NCBI GenBank assembly: GCA_022836615.1
Contig: MU405220.1
Location: forward strand, 62,001-126,000
DNA: 64,000 nucleotides
Origin: Annulohypoxylon bovei var. microspora
Lineage: Eukaryota; Ascomycota; Sordariomycetes; Xylariales; Hypoxylaceae
Reading direction: 5' to 3'
Below, in pieces: positions 23,840 through 33,067 of the stretch. Position numbers and translations under genes: made by a program. Position 1 is the first letter of the stretch. Each line of letters starts with the position of its first letter. The notes below the pieces were generated by a model that was not told where the DNA came from, ran no database searches, and saw only the letters and a program-made list of their open reading frames with translations.

Positions 23840-26111
23840 GACTGCGTCAATATACCAATGTCTCTACTAAAAAGCGGTTGGTTTATATATAATATAGTTA
23901 ATTCCAACGTAAAATTGAAGTTATTCAAAGGTCCGTGGAAGAACTAGAAGCTAAGGTTGGAAATATCGATAAGGTGCTGCTTTAATTAAGCATTTTAGGT
24001 ATGAAGGTTGTGGACAAAAGTTTTACACATCAGCCAAGGGACGACCCGTGTAAATTAAGATACGTTCGCACCGTGCGGCGTGCTTTTCTTTAGTGGATAG
24101 GCTGCCTAAGCCATAACGGCAATCCATTAAAATATAGTGGACAGATCACTATCAGGTCTAAGTCTTAGCTTAAGGTTAATACAGTGGTTACTTGTTCTTT
24201 TTTAATTACGCACTGGGTAAAGAACATAGCTGATGTGGGAAACTTTTGTACACAACCTTCGTCATTGGGTCCTGACGCTAGCGCCCTCCGTCGGTGACCT
24301 GCGGGCGGGGAGCTGATCCCGCACGTCTCCGGCCACCGGAAGGCGGATCATATGCAGATACCCCGATCGCCTACCCAGGTATCTATATATCAATTTTAAC
24401 ATGTCAGCATGTTAGTGAATATATTCCATTGAACAGCAAAATTACTAGCTCAGTAACTCGAGTATAAGTATATTCGAGTCAAGTCAGATATGTATATATG
24501 TAAAGAAGGTTGGTAGGGATATAGATCCTCATACCGCATCATGTTCATCTCGTTTAAAACTACTAGGTAACGAGAGCAACATATGGACATAGTTAAGCAA
24601 CACTTGCTTCGTTATTTGCGGCACATAAGGTACATCTTGAGATTTCCAAATAGTAAAGATGCATTGATTTAAAGCTTGGTATACACAGGTAGGTATATAA
24701 ATAGGCAATATGCTTCACCGTATAAGTGACGACCTGCTTAAGTAGGGTAGCGAGTATGCTTAGGTAGGATCTAGTATACCTAGTTACCTATACTTAATAA
24801 GTAATATCGCGAATTAGGAGTAACTAAGGGGGGTTTAAGAAGCCTTGGAATAAATATATCCTAACCAGATATCAATATCAATATCAATATCAACACCATA
24901 TAGAAAAACCAAAGGCCAACTGCCTTCGATACACCCAACAAATAGAAAGGTTGCAGTGAATGGTAGCTTTCGTTCAAATATATTGGTCAAATTGATCTTG
25001 GTTGAGATCTGGATCTGCGTAAGATATGCAGCTTGCCTACCTGTACCCTTCATTTCATAGTAAGAAAGGCTTTATGTAGTTATAGTACCGACTGGTGAGT
25101 GAATAGGTACTCGAATCAAAATGGTGGTAGCTTGCATCACGGAAGTTTTTAACCAACCGAACAATTCTCACCTGCTACCTATTCAATCGCGTCAGTCACA
25201 GATATTCGAGTGACAGAGTGATTATGAGCCATCTGTCCTAAATTGCACTAAGTGTAAGTTCATTCTCTAACGCGAGGCCAAGCGAATAGAATTTCCGATT
25301 CATCAATTTTTTAAGGGGCTTTCCGCTTTCTTCGTGTCCACAAATTCAATTTGGTGAGACGCTAATACAATAATGAATTAAGGCGTCCTGGCGCCCATGA
25401 ATAAAAAGGATGCAGAGTTCAATTATACATTAGACGGCCCCACCATCCGAGCGTCCTTATGTTGTATTGGACAGCTGTCCAACACTGACCCCTTTAAATG
25501 GATAACCTTCTACTTCTAGACTTCAGTTAATTGCTTGTACCTCGTATTGATTGGTCAATGATCATTAATGACAGCACAACCTTATCCTGTACTTATCCCC
25601 CAGTCCATCCATTAACAACCTTGACAGCTACCGTGACCGCAAGTCAGAAAAATAAAATAATTTACAGACCACATTCACTTTGTTCCTCTTTTTATTCTTC
25701 CCATATTTCGTATAACTCGTCACCATAAAAAAGCTCCCCTTTTTTATTTACTTTTGTTAAGCACTTCGCCACTGATTCAGCTCCGCCAGGCCACCAAGCC
25801 TTGTATCGGCCACCTATCGTTTTTCGGCTGTGCTCGTCCACACTCTTTCCTATTTGTATTGTACAGTGCAGGAGAAGCTCGACATAATCGGCGCATTACC
25901 TTCCGTCACTGGTTTAGCTCCTCCGAGCTCCTCGTACATCCCGTGTGCGTGTGTCTTACAAAACACGCAAATTTGAACACATCGAACATCGCCGAGGCGC
26001 CTTTTGTTCTCAAGGCACTTGGTGCTGCCATCAATTTATCTTCCATCCGCCATCGGTTCTATCCGGTCAACGACGCTTACATAGCAGCTCTCGCCGCGAT
26101 TTCTATTCACC
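23840..26111. other. Intergenic region with GC island and microsatellite
   Basis: About 2.3 kb, mostly AT-rich. It holds a short GC-rich island at 24,262-24,352, an (ATCAAT)n microsatellite at 24,869-24,893, and a pyrimidine-rich stretch at 25,590-26,110 that is probably the leader of the next gene. Confidence 0.5.
24869..24893 (+). repeat. (ATCAAT)n microsatellite
   Basis: Four consecutive 6-bp units, reading ATATCAATATCAATATCAAT in part. Simple repeat within an AT-rich spacer. Confidence 0.85.
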
Positions 26112-27380
26112 ATGGATATTTCCACTACTCACTCGACCCTCACCACTATTGGCGGATGGGCGGTCATTCTTGGAGTTGGCGGAATTATCTGGTATCGTAA
26201 CCAGCAGAAGAAGCAAAAGCGACCCGAACGTCGAGGTTCCTTCACCAAACAATCGGGAAGACAGAATGAAGTCGACTTAGGAAGCGACGCTAAGAAGAAG
26301 ACTGAGAAGCCAGCAAAGCCGAAGCCGAAGCCGAAAGCCCCGACAGAGACACCAACCCAACCTGTTCCATCAGATATCAAATACAATCGCGAAGAAGATG
26401 AAGCTGCGGATAAGAAAGCCGACCGCGAGTTTGCTCGACAGCTATCTAGTACTCATGCAGGAACCAAATTCAACGCCAAGAAATCGGATGATAAGAAGCA
26501 AAAATCTGTCAAGCAGTCCAAGGCCCAGGAGATTTCCGAAGTACAAGCTGGAAAGATATCTGTCGCCTCCTCCCACGCTGGTGATGCCGATGATGACTTG
26601 TCATCCCAAGCTTCCCCTGTTGTTGCAGCTGTTGATGGCCGAGATGTATCCGACATGCTTGAACCAACTTCATCCGGTCCCTCCGTCCTTCGTCTTACTG
26701 ATGTCGACTCTGTCAAGCCCAAGGAACGAAAGCAAAAGGCACCTGAAGTAGTCGAGTCGAAGAAGCAACGTCAGAACCGCAAGAAGAACGAGGCTGCGAA
26801 GGCCGCCCGTGAGGAAGAAGAGAAGGAGCGCAAAGTCAAGCTGGAACAGCAGCGACGAACTGCTCGTGTTGCCGAGGGACGCGCTGCTAAGGACGGCTCT
26901 ACCTTCGTGGCTAACACTCAGAATGCCTGGAATGGAAAACCCACCAACGGCAACGACGACGAGAACACCGTTAAGCCGTTAGATACCTTTGACGAGAAGC
27001 CAAAGGCAGAGCCTGTGAAGCCTGCTAATCCCACTACCACGAAGGCTGCCGCAGCTACCAAGGAGAAGTCCGAGCCTTGGATCTCCGGTGTGCCATCCGA
27101 GGAGGAGCAGATGGAGATGCTCCGACAAGAAGACTCGTGGAACGAGGTCAAGACGAAAAAGAAGGGAAAGGGAAAGAAGAAGGACGTGTCCGGTGAGACG
27201 TCGGCACCTTCAGCCCCGGCCACCAATGGTGGTAGTACTCCGACCGCCAAGCCTTCGGCCCCGGTCAACGGCACTAACAAGAAGCCGATCTTGACCAGCA
27301 GCAGCTCTTCTTTTGCTGCTCTCACTCCCGAGGAGACTGATGATAATGATGAGGAAGAAGAGAAGGAGTGGGATGTATGA
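26112..27380 (+). CDS. Lysine-rich protein with N-terminal membrane anchor, unknown function
   Basis: Single exon, 422 aa. A hydrophobic segment at about residues 11-27 (IGGWAVILGVGGIIWY) is followed at once by a strongly basic stretch (NQQKKQKRPERR), which predicts a signal anchor with the bulk in the cytosol. The rest is low-complexity and highly charged: KPKPKPK, long Lys/Glu coiled-coil around 215-250 (RQNRKKNEAAKAAREEEE), a block WNEVKTKKKGKGKKK and an acidic end EEEEKEWDV. The stretch GSTFVANTQNAWNGK and the motif WISGVPSEEEQMEML look like conserved islands. I recall orthologues of unknown function in ascomycetes; the architecture suggests an ER or mitochondrial outer-membrane protein contacting RNA or ribosomes, but that is inference. 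The ATG follows a CACC context. Confidence 0.82.
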   Translation: MDISTTHSTLTTIGGWAVILGVGGIIWYRNQQKKQKRPERRGSFTKQSGRQNEVDLGSDAKKKTEKPAKPKPKPKAPTETPTQPVPSDIKYNREEDEAADKKADREFARQLSSTHAGTKFNAKKSDDKKQKSVKQSKAQEISEVQAGKISVASSHAGDADDDLSSQASPVVAAVDGRDVSDMLEPTSSGPSVLRLTDVDSVKPKERKQKAPEVVESKKQRQNRKKNEAAKAAREEEEKERKVKLEQQRRTARVAEGRAAKDGSTFVANTQNAWNGKPTNGNDDENTVKPLDTFDEKPKAEPVKPANPTTTKAAAATKEKSEPWISGVPSEEEQMEMLRQEDSWNEVKTKKKGKGKKKDVSGETSAPSAPATNGGSTPTAKPSAPVNGTNKKPILTSSSSSFAALTPEETDDNDEEEEKEWDV

Positions 27381-28361
27381 AGTTGAGACATTGGGACGTT
27401 GGGCACCTCAATACCGGCACACTCTACTTCTTTATACATTTTATCCGCCGTGAATATTGCATAGATTTCATCACCTGACCCCTTTTCTTTCAACGGTCGA
27501 CCCCCCTGTTGTACAATATTCCCCACCATCATCGACTCGCATTAAATCACACTACAGACATGGACGTCAGGCATCACAACAAAAAATTCAGGGCGTGGAC
27601 TTGGGTCGGGCAAGGAAGATTCGTCTTATTTTTCTACTTTTTTTCTGCTGGATGCCCGAACGAAACACAGAACTTGGCCGCCCTTGCTTTGTATCAACGA
27701 CTACGTTTTCTTCTTCTACTCGTTGCAGCTGATCTCTGCACCAACGGCGCGACGCTTCGTGCTACCCGACACCCTTCGTTAGGGTGTGAGAGGTCGTGCT
27801 AATGTTTTCGTGCCCGCAGTTGGCGGACAGATGAGGGCACTCTTTTCTTAAAAATTCGAAGTAGCTATGAGATCAGTGTAGCACAATGGATGCGTATAAT
27901 TTCCTTTTAACGCTGTGTTTGTGTTTTCTTACTTTAGTGACGTGATATGTTGGGATGGCATAGGTTGTCCTAGAGGATGTGTTCTAGATGTACCAACGTA
28001 GTCCATTTAGACCTCTGTGGTCCTTTGAACAAATGTAGTCGAAATTGTCCGAACAACTGCATATTTGATCACAGCCGGAAGGTTGTTAATAGGTCGTAGT
28101 AGGTTGACAATCCTTCCCACTGAGCTGTAATCGATCTGATACACTAAAGAGGCAATTCTTAGTTATTATACAGGAGGGCCCCGTGCGGGGCCACAAGAAC
28201 CCGAGGCCCTGGCTCCCGGCGTTCAGAGAGTGGTGTCTCTTCCCGGTTCCAGGACCGCACTTCGGCTCCCCAGGTACAAAACAGGTTAATCCCGCATCAC
28301 ACTAAGCTCTCTATAAACCCACCAAAAGCTCAGCCCTTAGCTTGCTTATTTCCGCTTTAAA
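27381..28361. other. Intergenic region with GC hairpin motif
   Basis: About 1 kb. Contains the 3' end of the preceding gene and, at 28,171-28,275, a GC-rich patch that begins with a perfect hairpin (separate entry). Confidence 0.45.
28177..28205 (+). other. GC hairpin plus ACAAnAnCCCGAG motif, copy 1
   Basis: GGCCCC, loop GTGC, GGGGCC, followed by ACAAGAACCCGAG. The same layout (7-bp stem, GTTC loop, ACAATATCCCGAG) occurs at 32543-32573. A B-box-like GGTTCC follows about 40 nt later. This could be part of a second tRNA-like dispersed family; only two copies are seen. Confidence 0.4.
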
Positions 28362-28819
28362 ATGACATCTACAATCGTTCCGCCCTCATCTAAACTGTCG
28401 GTAAATACGTCCAAGAAAAGGCAAACTCGGAAGAGGAAACGCGACAGAACGAACGAAATTTTTTCAAAAAACATACAGAGTTTAATGAGAAGGATGGACA
28501 AGATTAGAAGGAAATACCACGTCGATGTCTACTTCTGCACAAAATATAGGAAATATTTCGAGTACAGTTCCTCCCCCTCTTTTAGACCTCGACCTGAAAA
28601 CATTGTAGGTCAACTTTCACGCCTTTACTACATTATATGCCAATGGTTTTTAAGGATGAAAGCTATCCTCGATCGGTTAAAAAAACACCAGAGGATTTCA
28701 GTCAAAGGAATAAGCCCTGCCAAGTCGCAAAGACATATACAGATACTGCTAAGACCATGGGAGTTGCGGATCAAACAGAAGGCCTCCACGATCAAAGTGG
28801 CAGTGGCAGTTTGTGGTAG
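28362..28819 (+). CDS. Short MADS-box-like (SRF-type) protein
   Basis: Two exons, 28362..28604 and 28655..28819 (50-nt intron, phase 0), 135 aa. After a basic N-terminus (KKRQTRKRKRDR) comes FSKNIQSLMRRMDKIRRKY, then VDVYFCTKYRKYFEYSSS. This follows the MADS pattern of F-x-K..L-x-K-K..E-L, then a beta strand V-D-V, then G/R-x-x-Y-x-Y-x-S. Splicing joins to SYPRSVKKTPEDFSQR, a continuation I recall in fungal MADS-like proteins. Reading through the intron instead gives 205 aa ending in a His-Gly repeat from the minisatellite, judged artefactual. If functional it would be a small DNA-binding protein without the usual activation region. Location in a degraded island and AT-rich codons leave decay possible. 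Confidence 0.55.
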
Positions 28820-28867
28820 AAGCAAGCCAACGGGAGAGGTCGATCTCTCGGCCGCGGAATTCCGTAC

Positions 28868-29072
28868 CCATGGCAACCGCATCCATGGCAGCTGCATCCA
28901 TGGCAGCCACATCCAGGGAAGCCGGTTCCATGGCAACCGCATACACGGAAGCCGCATCGAGGGAGGCAGCCGTATTTAGGGAGTCACGTCCGGGGAGCCC
29001 GCATTCAGGGAAGCCATGTCCATGGGCCTCTGCCTCCATGGGACCTCCATCCAGGGCAGCCGCATCCACGAT
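28868..29072 (+). repeat. 15-bp minisatellite
   Basis: About 13 imperfect units based on CCATGGCAACCGCAT, with variants such as CCAGGGAAGCCGGTT and CCATGGGACCTCCAT. It starts ~50 bp 3' of the MADS-like stop. The unit is a multiple of three, so open frames persist on both strands and produce spurious repeat proteins. Confidence 0.88.
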
Positions 29073-29402
29073 CCCGGTTCTCCATACCGCTGGCTACACA
29101 GCTACCAGGGGCCAAGGCCACCATCTTTTTCCACTGGTGAGCAGCGGTTCTTGGTATCCGTAAACTTGGCTTCTGGAAACCGAAACATACCTTAGACTAC
29201 TCATTCCAACAGCCCCATGTTCATTATTAGGTAATATCCAGAATTAATCTTCTTCAGCAGAACGGACACGGTTGTTACACTGCGCTTGTTTCCAAAAGAA
29301 CGTCAATCTCATACTGACGTCATATACAAGCACGCACTCAAATTGCGCTGCTATCAGACCTGGATATTGCTATTACATATCGACTGAGGCTCGGCTCAAA
29401 AC

Positions 29403-29699
29403 ATGAACACCACTCCCTTCCAAGTTGACATGGTCGCGCAAGCCTTAATCAGAAACGATGCCAGGCAACACTTCGCAGAAAATTGTGAAATTATACACAA
29501 AGGTTGGGTATTGTTGTTAGATAAGACAACATTGCCAGACAATACTACATACACAGACAGTCGTGTGGCAGACGCGATTAACGACACGGGCTGATTATTG
29601 GCAAGCGTAGCCAACGGGACGCCACCGTTGCCATTAATCTTTACCTTAGTGCCACTGGAAGAACGGACAGGGAGGAAGTCCGCGAACTTACACGCCTGA
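29403..29699 (+). pseudogene. Possible relic: open frame with in-frame TGA
   Basis: ATG at 29403 opens 63 codons to a TGA. The same frame continues with protein-like sequence (LLASVANGTPPLPLIF, TLVPLEERTGRKSANLHA) to a second TGA at 29697-29699. I do not recognise the family. Continuity past the first stop suggests a nonsense-mutated gene or a missed intron. Chance is possible. Confidence 0.25.
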
Positions 29700-29981
29700 G
29701 CAATCGCTGGGCTGCCCTTCCTGGGAGGTATCCACTCTTGCTAACCACTTTTACAGATATAGCTGAAAAAGTATGTAATGTACGTCTCATCTCTTCCAAT
29801 CTGCTACCGTTTTATGACGCTTATTCTCTCGAAGTAACAAAACAGGTATTACAAACCATAATCTTAAAGCTCTCGGCGAGGTCCTTGATGACCAGCTCAG
29901 CTGGATATAGGACGCTGTAGGGAGTCTGGAACGACAGAGACGTTTACCGGGTGTAGAGCTTTCGCGATAAGGATTCGAGGC

Positions 29982-30179
29982 TTAGACTTCGGCGAGAAGA
30001 TCCTGGACGGTTGGACGTCGAAGCTCGGGTCTCTCGCCGGATCCGAAGTAAGTCCGGTAGTAGCAGGTGGCCAGAAGATTCAGCTCAAAGGATTCTCCAG
30101 CCCCTAACAGCCTTGCTGACTGATCGGCCGCTCTGAATCGTTGCAGCGGCGACCGATACATGGGCACCCGGATGCCCAT
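29982..30179 (-). pseudogene. Possible C-terminal gene fragment, unknown family
   Basis: A 65-codon open frame with balanced, protein-like composition (RFRAADQSARLLGAGESFEL, ATCYYRTYF, ERPELRRPTVQDLLAEV) and normal codon use. No upstream exon could be linked. It may be the surviving 3' end of a lost gene. Confidence 0.25.
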
Positions 30180-30620
30180 ATATTGTCGTATTCAGGTCTA
30201 ACGAGCTTAGAAAGCTAATACCGTAGGCCGTAGGCATGCCAATTGACTATATTGAGAGATGTCTAGAAAAGGGGAAGCTCTAGCTTCCTGTCCGCTCTTC
30301 GCAGCTAATTACAGTGGTGGAGCCGGAAAGGCTGTTGGTCCGATCCGGTCCTAACAGGGATAACCCGCTATGCAATATGTACCTATCGGTCGCCGGTAGC
30401 AGTAGCAGCCTAGGCATTAGTCAACAGCCGAACCCTTGAAACAAATATATTCTGGAAAGACAGGTTCCACTGTACGATCTTTCCTTGTTTGCTTCACTTC
30501 GCATCTAGAAAGGAGTCTCGATAAAACAGCCTTTAGAGCCCTATATCATCCTAACTGGATTTCTCGCCACTATAGAGCTTCCTTTGCATCGGCAAGTTCT
30601 GACGTACCACGATAGCCGAT

Positions 30621-31016
30621 ATGTTAGTTAAGTTGCCACCAGAAGTTTTGGACCTTGTGATTGAGAAGGTCTGTCCCGTCTATCTAAATTGTATCCGTGG
30701 CGCACGCTGAATCCCGATCCTGGAAGTTGAGGAAGGCGGATTTGAAAGCACTTTCCCGAGTTTCCAAAGATGTGCATGCAGTTGTTGCCAGAGCAGTTTG
30801 GCGATCTATCATGATCGAGCCGTGGAGCGAATATCACCTACATCGCATTGCAGTCGCGGCCTGCCGCGGGCACGTCTCCAACTTGCCATGCAGCTTCACT
30901 TTCACTCCGATGTTCAATACGCTACTAAGGAGCGATGCCCCCATGTGCGGGATTACGAAAATCCATGGGACACTGATGAGGATAAGTTCGAATATAGCGG
31001 GCGGAAAGCAATGTGA
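30621..31016 (+). pseudogene. F-box gene, frameshifted and truncated
   Basis: Exon 1 (30621..30668) reads MLVKLPPEVLDLVIEK. A 58-nt intron with a GTCTGT donor joins to 30727, LRKADLKALSRVSKDVHAVV, giving textbook F-box spacing (LPPE..L..I..L..DLKAL..VSK). About 45 codons later, near 30860, the family-like reading changes frame: RARLQLAMQLHFHSDVQY and RCPHVRDYENPWDTDED lie in a different frame from the F-box and end at a TGA at 31014-31016. Without the shift the first frame ends at 31035. F-box proteins link SCF ubiquitin ligases to substrates. Here the substrate-binding part is missing, so the copy is probably dead. An alternative is an unrecognised intron in this stretch. Confidence 0.6.
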
Positions 31017-31272
31017 TGAAGATGCAGAAATGTGAGTGAATGCGGATGAAGAATAAGACGGAGAGATGCTCCAGCTAAGCTAATCTAAATACACAATGGG
31101 TTGCTATAGCAACAGGATCCACAGACGGATCTGGAGATTCATCACAATGCCAAACAGAGCAAATGGAGCGGCGTCTAATTTCTACTTGCCATAGTTTGGA
31201 GGTACTTTCAGATTTGATGTGTTTGTTTAGCTTGTCCTTGACAAGACATCGGGTTGAACTAGCTAAGCAGCT

Positions 31273-32272
31273 CTAATCTCTGTACGGGGCCTCATCCCCT
31301 CTAATAGAAGGGATTCGATAGGTAAGAAATTTGGGGAGAGCCTTTAGAGCAACCTGGCTAAAGCCGACCTTCCCGTCCTCGAGAAAGAAGCAATCCAACA
31401 AAGTCCCGAGGATGACTGCGTCCTGGACCAGGACAATCTGTTTCTTTAACAAGTCGCGAGTGTCTGTAGGCATCCCACCAAACAGCTCGTTCCAAAAGGC
31501 CCGTTCCGCAACCTCGAATTCATCAGGCATCCAAAACTTCCCGCCCGTGTATTCGCCAGCGAGGGTATGAATGCGACCAAAGCCAACTCCAAATGGCCGC
31601 GGGCTGGACAGCTCCCAGTCAATCAAGCCGGTAACGTTGCAGTCCTCATCGATCAGGACGTTCAAGTCGTTCAGGTCGTAGTGGGCAACCCACAGCGGGA
31701 GCTTTTTCAGCTGTTCCAGCTTGTCAAGGAAACTCTGAAAATGATACCGGTACGGGAGGATTTCCGCCAACGGCGATGCCAAGATGGCCTCCAGATGGGG
31801 TCGGATCTTGCCATCGATGGCCTCGCCGCTGCTGTTAGCGAGGCAGCCCTTGGAAAAAAACGTGACCGAGGGATCTGTTGATAGCAATTCGGCCCTCGGC
31901 GCCCTTGCCGGCAACCCCGTGCACCCACATCTTGCCATGCAGACGAGAGAGGGAATAAGCCCAAACACGCTCGTTAAGAAGCTCCTCGTCCTCCAAAGCT
32001 CTGGCATCGGGTACGACGGAGACCAAAGCCTCCTTCGCAACCTTGAACGCGTCTAGATCAAGTGGCTCAGTGCGAAACTGTAGCACTATCTCACGATCAT
32101 CCGCCAATGTTAAGAACAGGGTCCTACTGAACATTCCCTGCATGGGAGGCTTGTCGACATGCTTTGCAGCGCTGCCTAGATGCTCGGCGACCAGCTTCTT
32201 TGCCCATTTGACTTGTTTCGTTGGCGTGTCAAGCAACTTGGGTAGGTCTTTGTCGGAAGAAATCTCTGGCAT
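31273..32272 (-). pseudogene. APH-fold kinase-like gene interrupted by a homopolymer frameshift
   Basis: The 5' frame (from ATG at 32272) reads 145 codons through KLVAEHLG, FSRTLFLTLADDREIVLQF, and IHGVAG-like KMWVHGVAGKGAEGRIAINR, then stops. The 3' part in another frame carries the kinase signature: VAHYDLNDLNVLID (HxDxxxxN catalytic loop) and GLIDWELSSPRPFG (metal-binding D-W-E). The frames meet exactly at a run of seven A on the plus strand (31854-31860); a run of six would make one frame of ~332 codons. The family (aminoglycoside phosphotransferase/choline-kinase-like, Pfam APH) phosphorylates small molecules; fungal members are of mostly unknown substrate. Either a recent pseudogene or a homopolymer sequencing error. 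Confidence 0.8.
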
Positions 32273-32639
32273 CGTCGAGAATTACGGGATAAAAAGACAG
32301 AGAGTAAGAAGTTCGATCTTAGAATTATGAAGAGATTAGTTTGGATTGAGAAAGGCTAGGTTTAAGAATGGCGGTAAACATTCTTTGTGGTTTTTTCGTT
32401 GCGATTTGGATTGGTTAAATAACCGCATACTTTGGGTATGGATTTGATTTAATTTTAAGTTAATATTTTTATTAACAAATTATACTTTTTGGTAGTATAT
32501 TCATTATAAATTATCGTGATATTTTTTTTTTTATAACGCGAGGCCACCCGTTCGGGTGGCACAATATCCCGAGTTTAGCCGGAGGTCGATGGTTCGATTC
32601 CCCGATCTCCCACTTTTATTTCTTTCTCATCCGACGAAA
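32273..32639. other. AT-rich leader region with tRNA-like 3' half
   Basis: Very AT-rich upstream of the kinase relic. At 32543-32613 it holds the second hairpin motif and a sequence resembling the T-arm and acceptor end of a tRNA (GGTTCGATTCCCC then GATCTCCCA). No matching 5' half is present. Confidence 0.45.
32543..32613 (+). other. Hairpin motif copy 2 with truncated tRNA-like 3' end
   Basis: GCCACCC, loop GTTC, GGGTGGC, then ACAATATCCCGAG, followed 18 nt later by a perfect Pol III B-box-like GGTTCGATTCC and an acceptor-like GATCTCCCA. A 5' acceptor strand TGGGAG is missing, so this is not a functional tRNA. It is best seen as a tRNA-derived fragment or a SINE head. Confidence 0.4.
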
Positions 32640-33067
32640 CCATTCACCACCACGGTTCGCGCACCCATCTAGCCACCCTTTAAGCCTCCCCTTTAGCCAC
32701 CCGTTGAACCACACACCGGTTTAGCCACCCGTCTAACCACCCGTCCCGTTGAACACCCGTCCCGTTGAACCCCCGGTCTAGCCACCCGTCTAACCCCCGT
32801 AGCCTCCCCCGATCTAAACACCCGATTAGCCACCCGTCGATCCACCCCTTGAGCCTCCCGTGAAGCCACCCGGTGACCCCCCTGTTAATCCCCCGTTGAG
32901 CCACCCCCGGATGAACCACCCCCGGTCTACCCACCCACCGGTCTAACCACCCGTGTGGCTCCCGTTAAACCACCGGTTTAGCCACCCCTTATACCACCCC
33001 TTATACCACCCGTTAAACCACCCCCGACGAACCACCCGTTCAGCCACCCGTTCAGCCACCCGTAGCC
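32640..33067 (+). repeat. C-rich minisatellite, unit about 12-14 bp
   Basis: About 430 bp made of degenerate copies of AGCCACCCGTTTA / AACCACCCGTCTA. The plus strand is almost without G runs; the minus strand carries many GGG/GGTGGG blocks and could form G-quadruplexes. Long open frames on the minus strand are only the repeat read in frame (Gly/Trp/Leu-rich). No gene. Confidence 0.9.

Larger units (their letters stand above)
29073..30620. other. Degenerate region between MADS-like gene and F-box relic
   Basis: About 1.5 kb without an intact gene. Two protein-like open stretches are listed separately (29403-29699 plus, 29982-30180 minus). The remainder gives no recognisable family. Confidence 0.4.

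Noticed and set aside
28362..28979. 205-aa unspliced protein with His-Gly repeats
   Set aside because: Treated as intron retention; splicing gives the MADS-like continuation, and the repeat tail comes from a minisatellite.
28628..29163. Repeat proteins on both strands over the 15-bp array
   Set aside because: All frames stay open because the unit is a multiple of three; no independent support.
32577..32613. tRNA gene
   Set aside because: Only a 3' half is visible; no 5' acceptor strand or D arm.
32680..32934. 84-codon Gly/Trp-rich minus-strand frame
   Set aside because: Translation of the C-rich minisatellite only.
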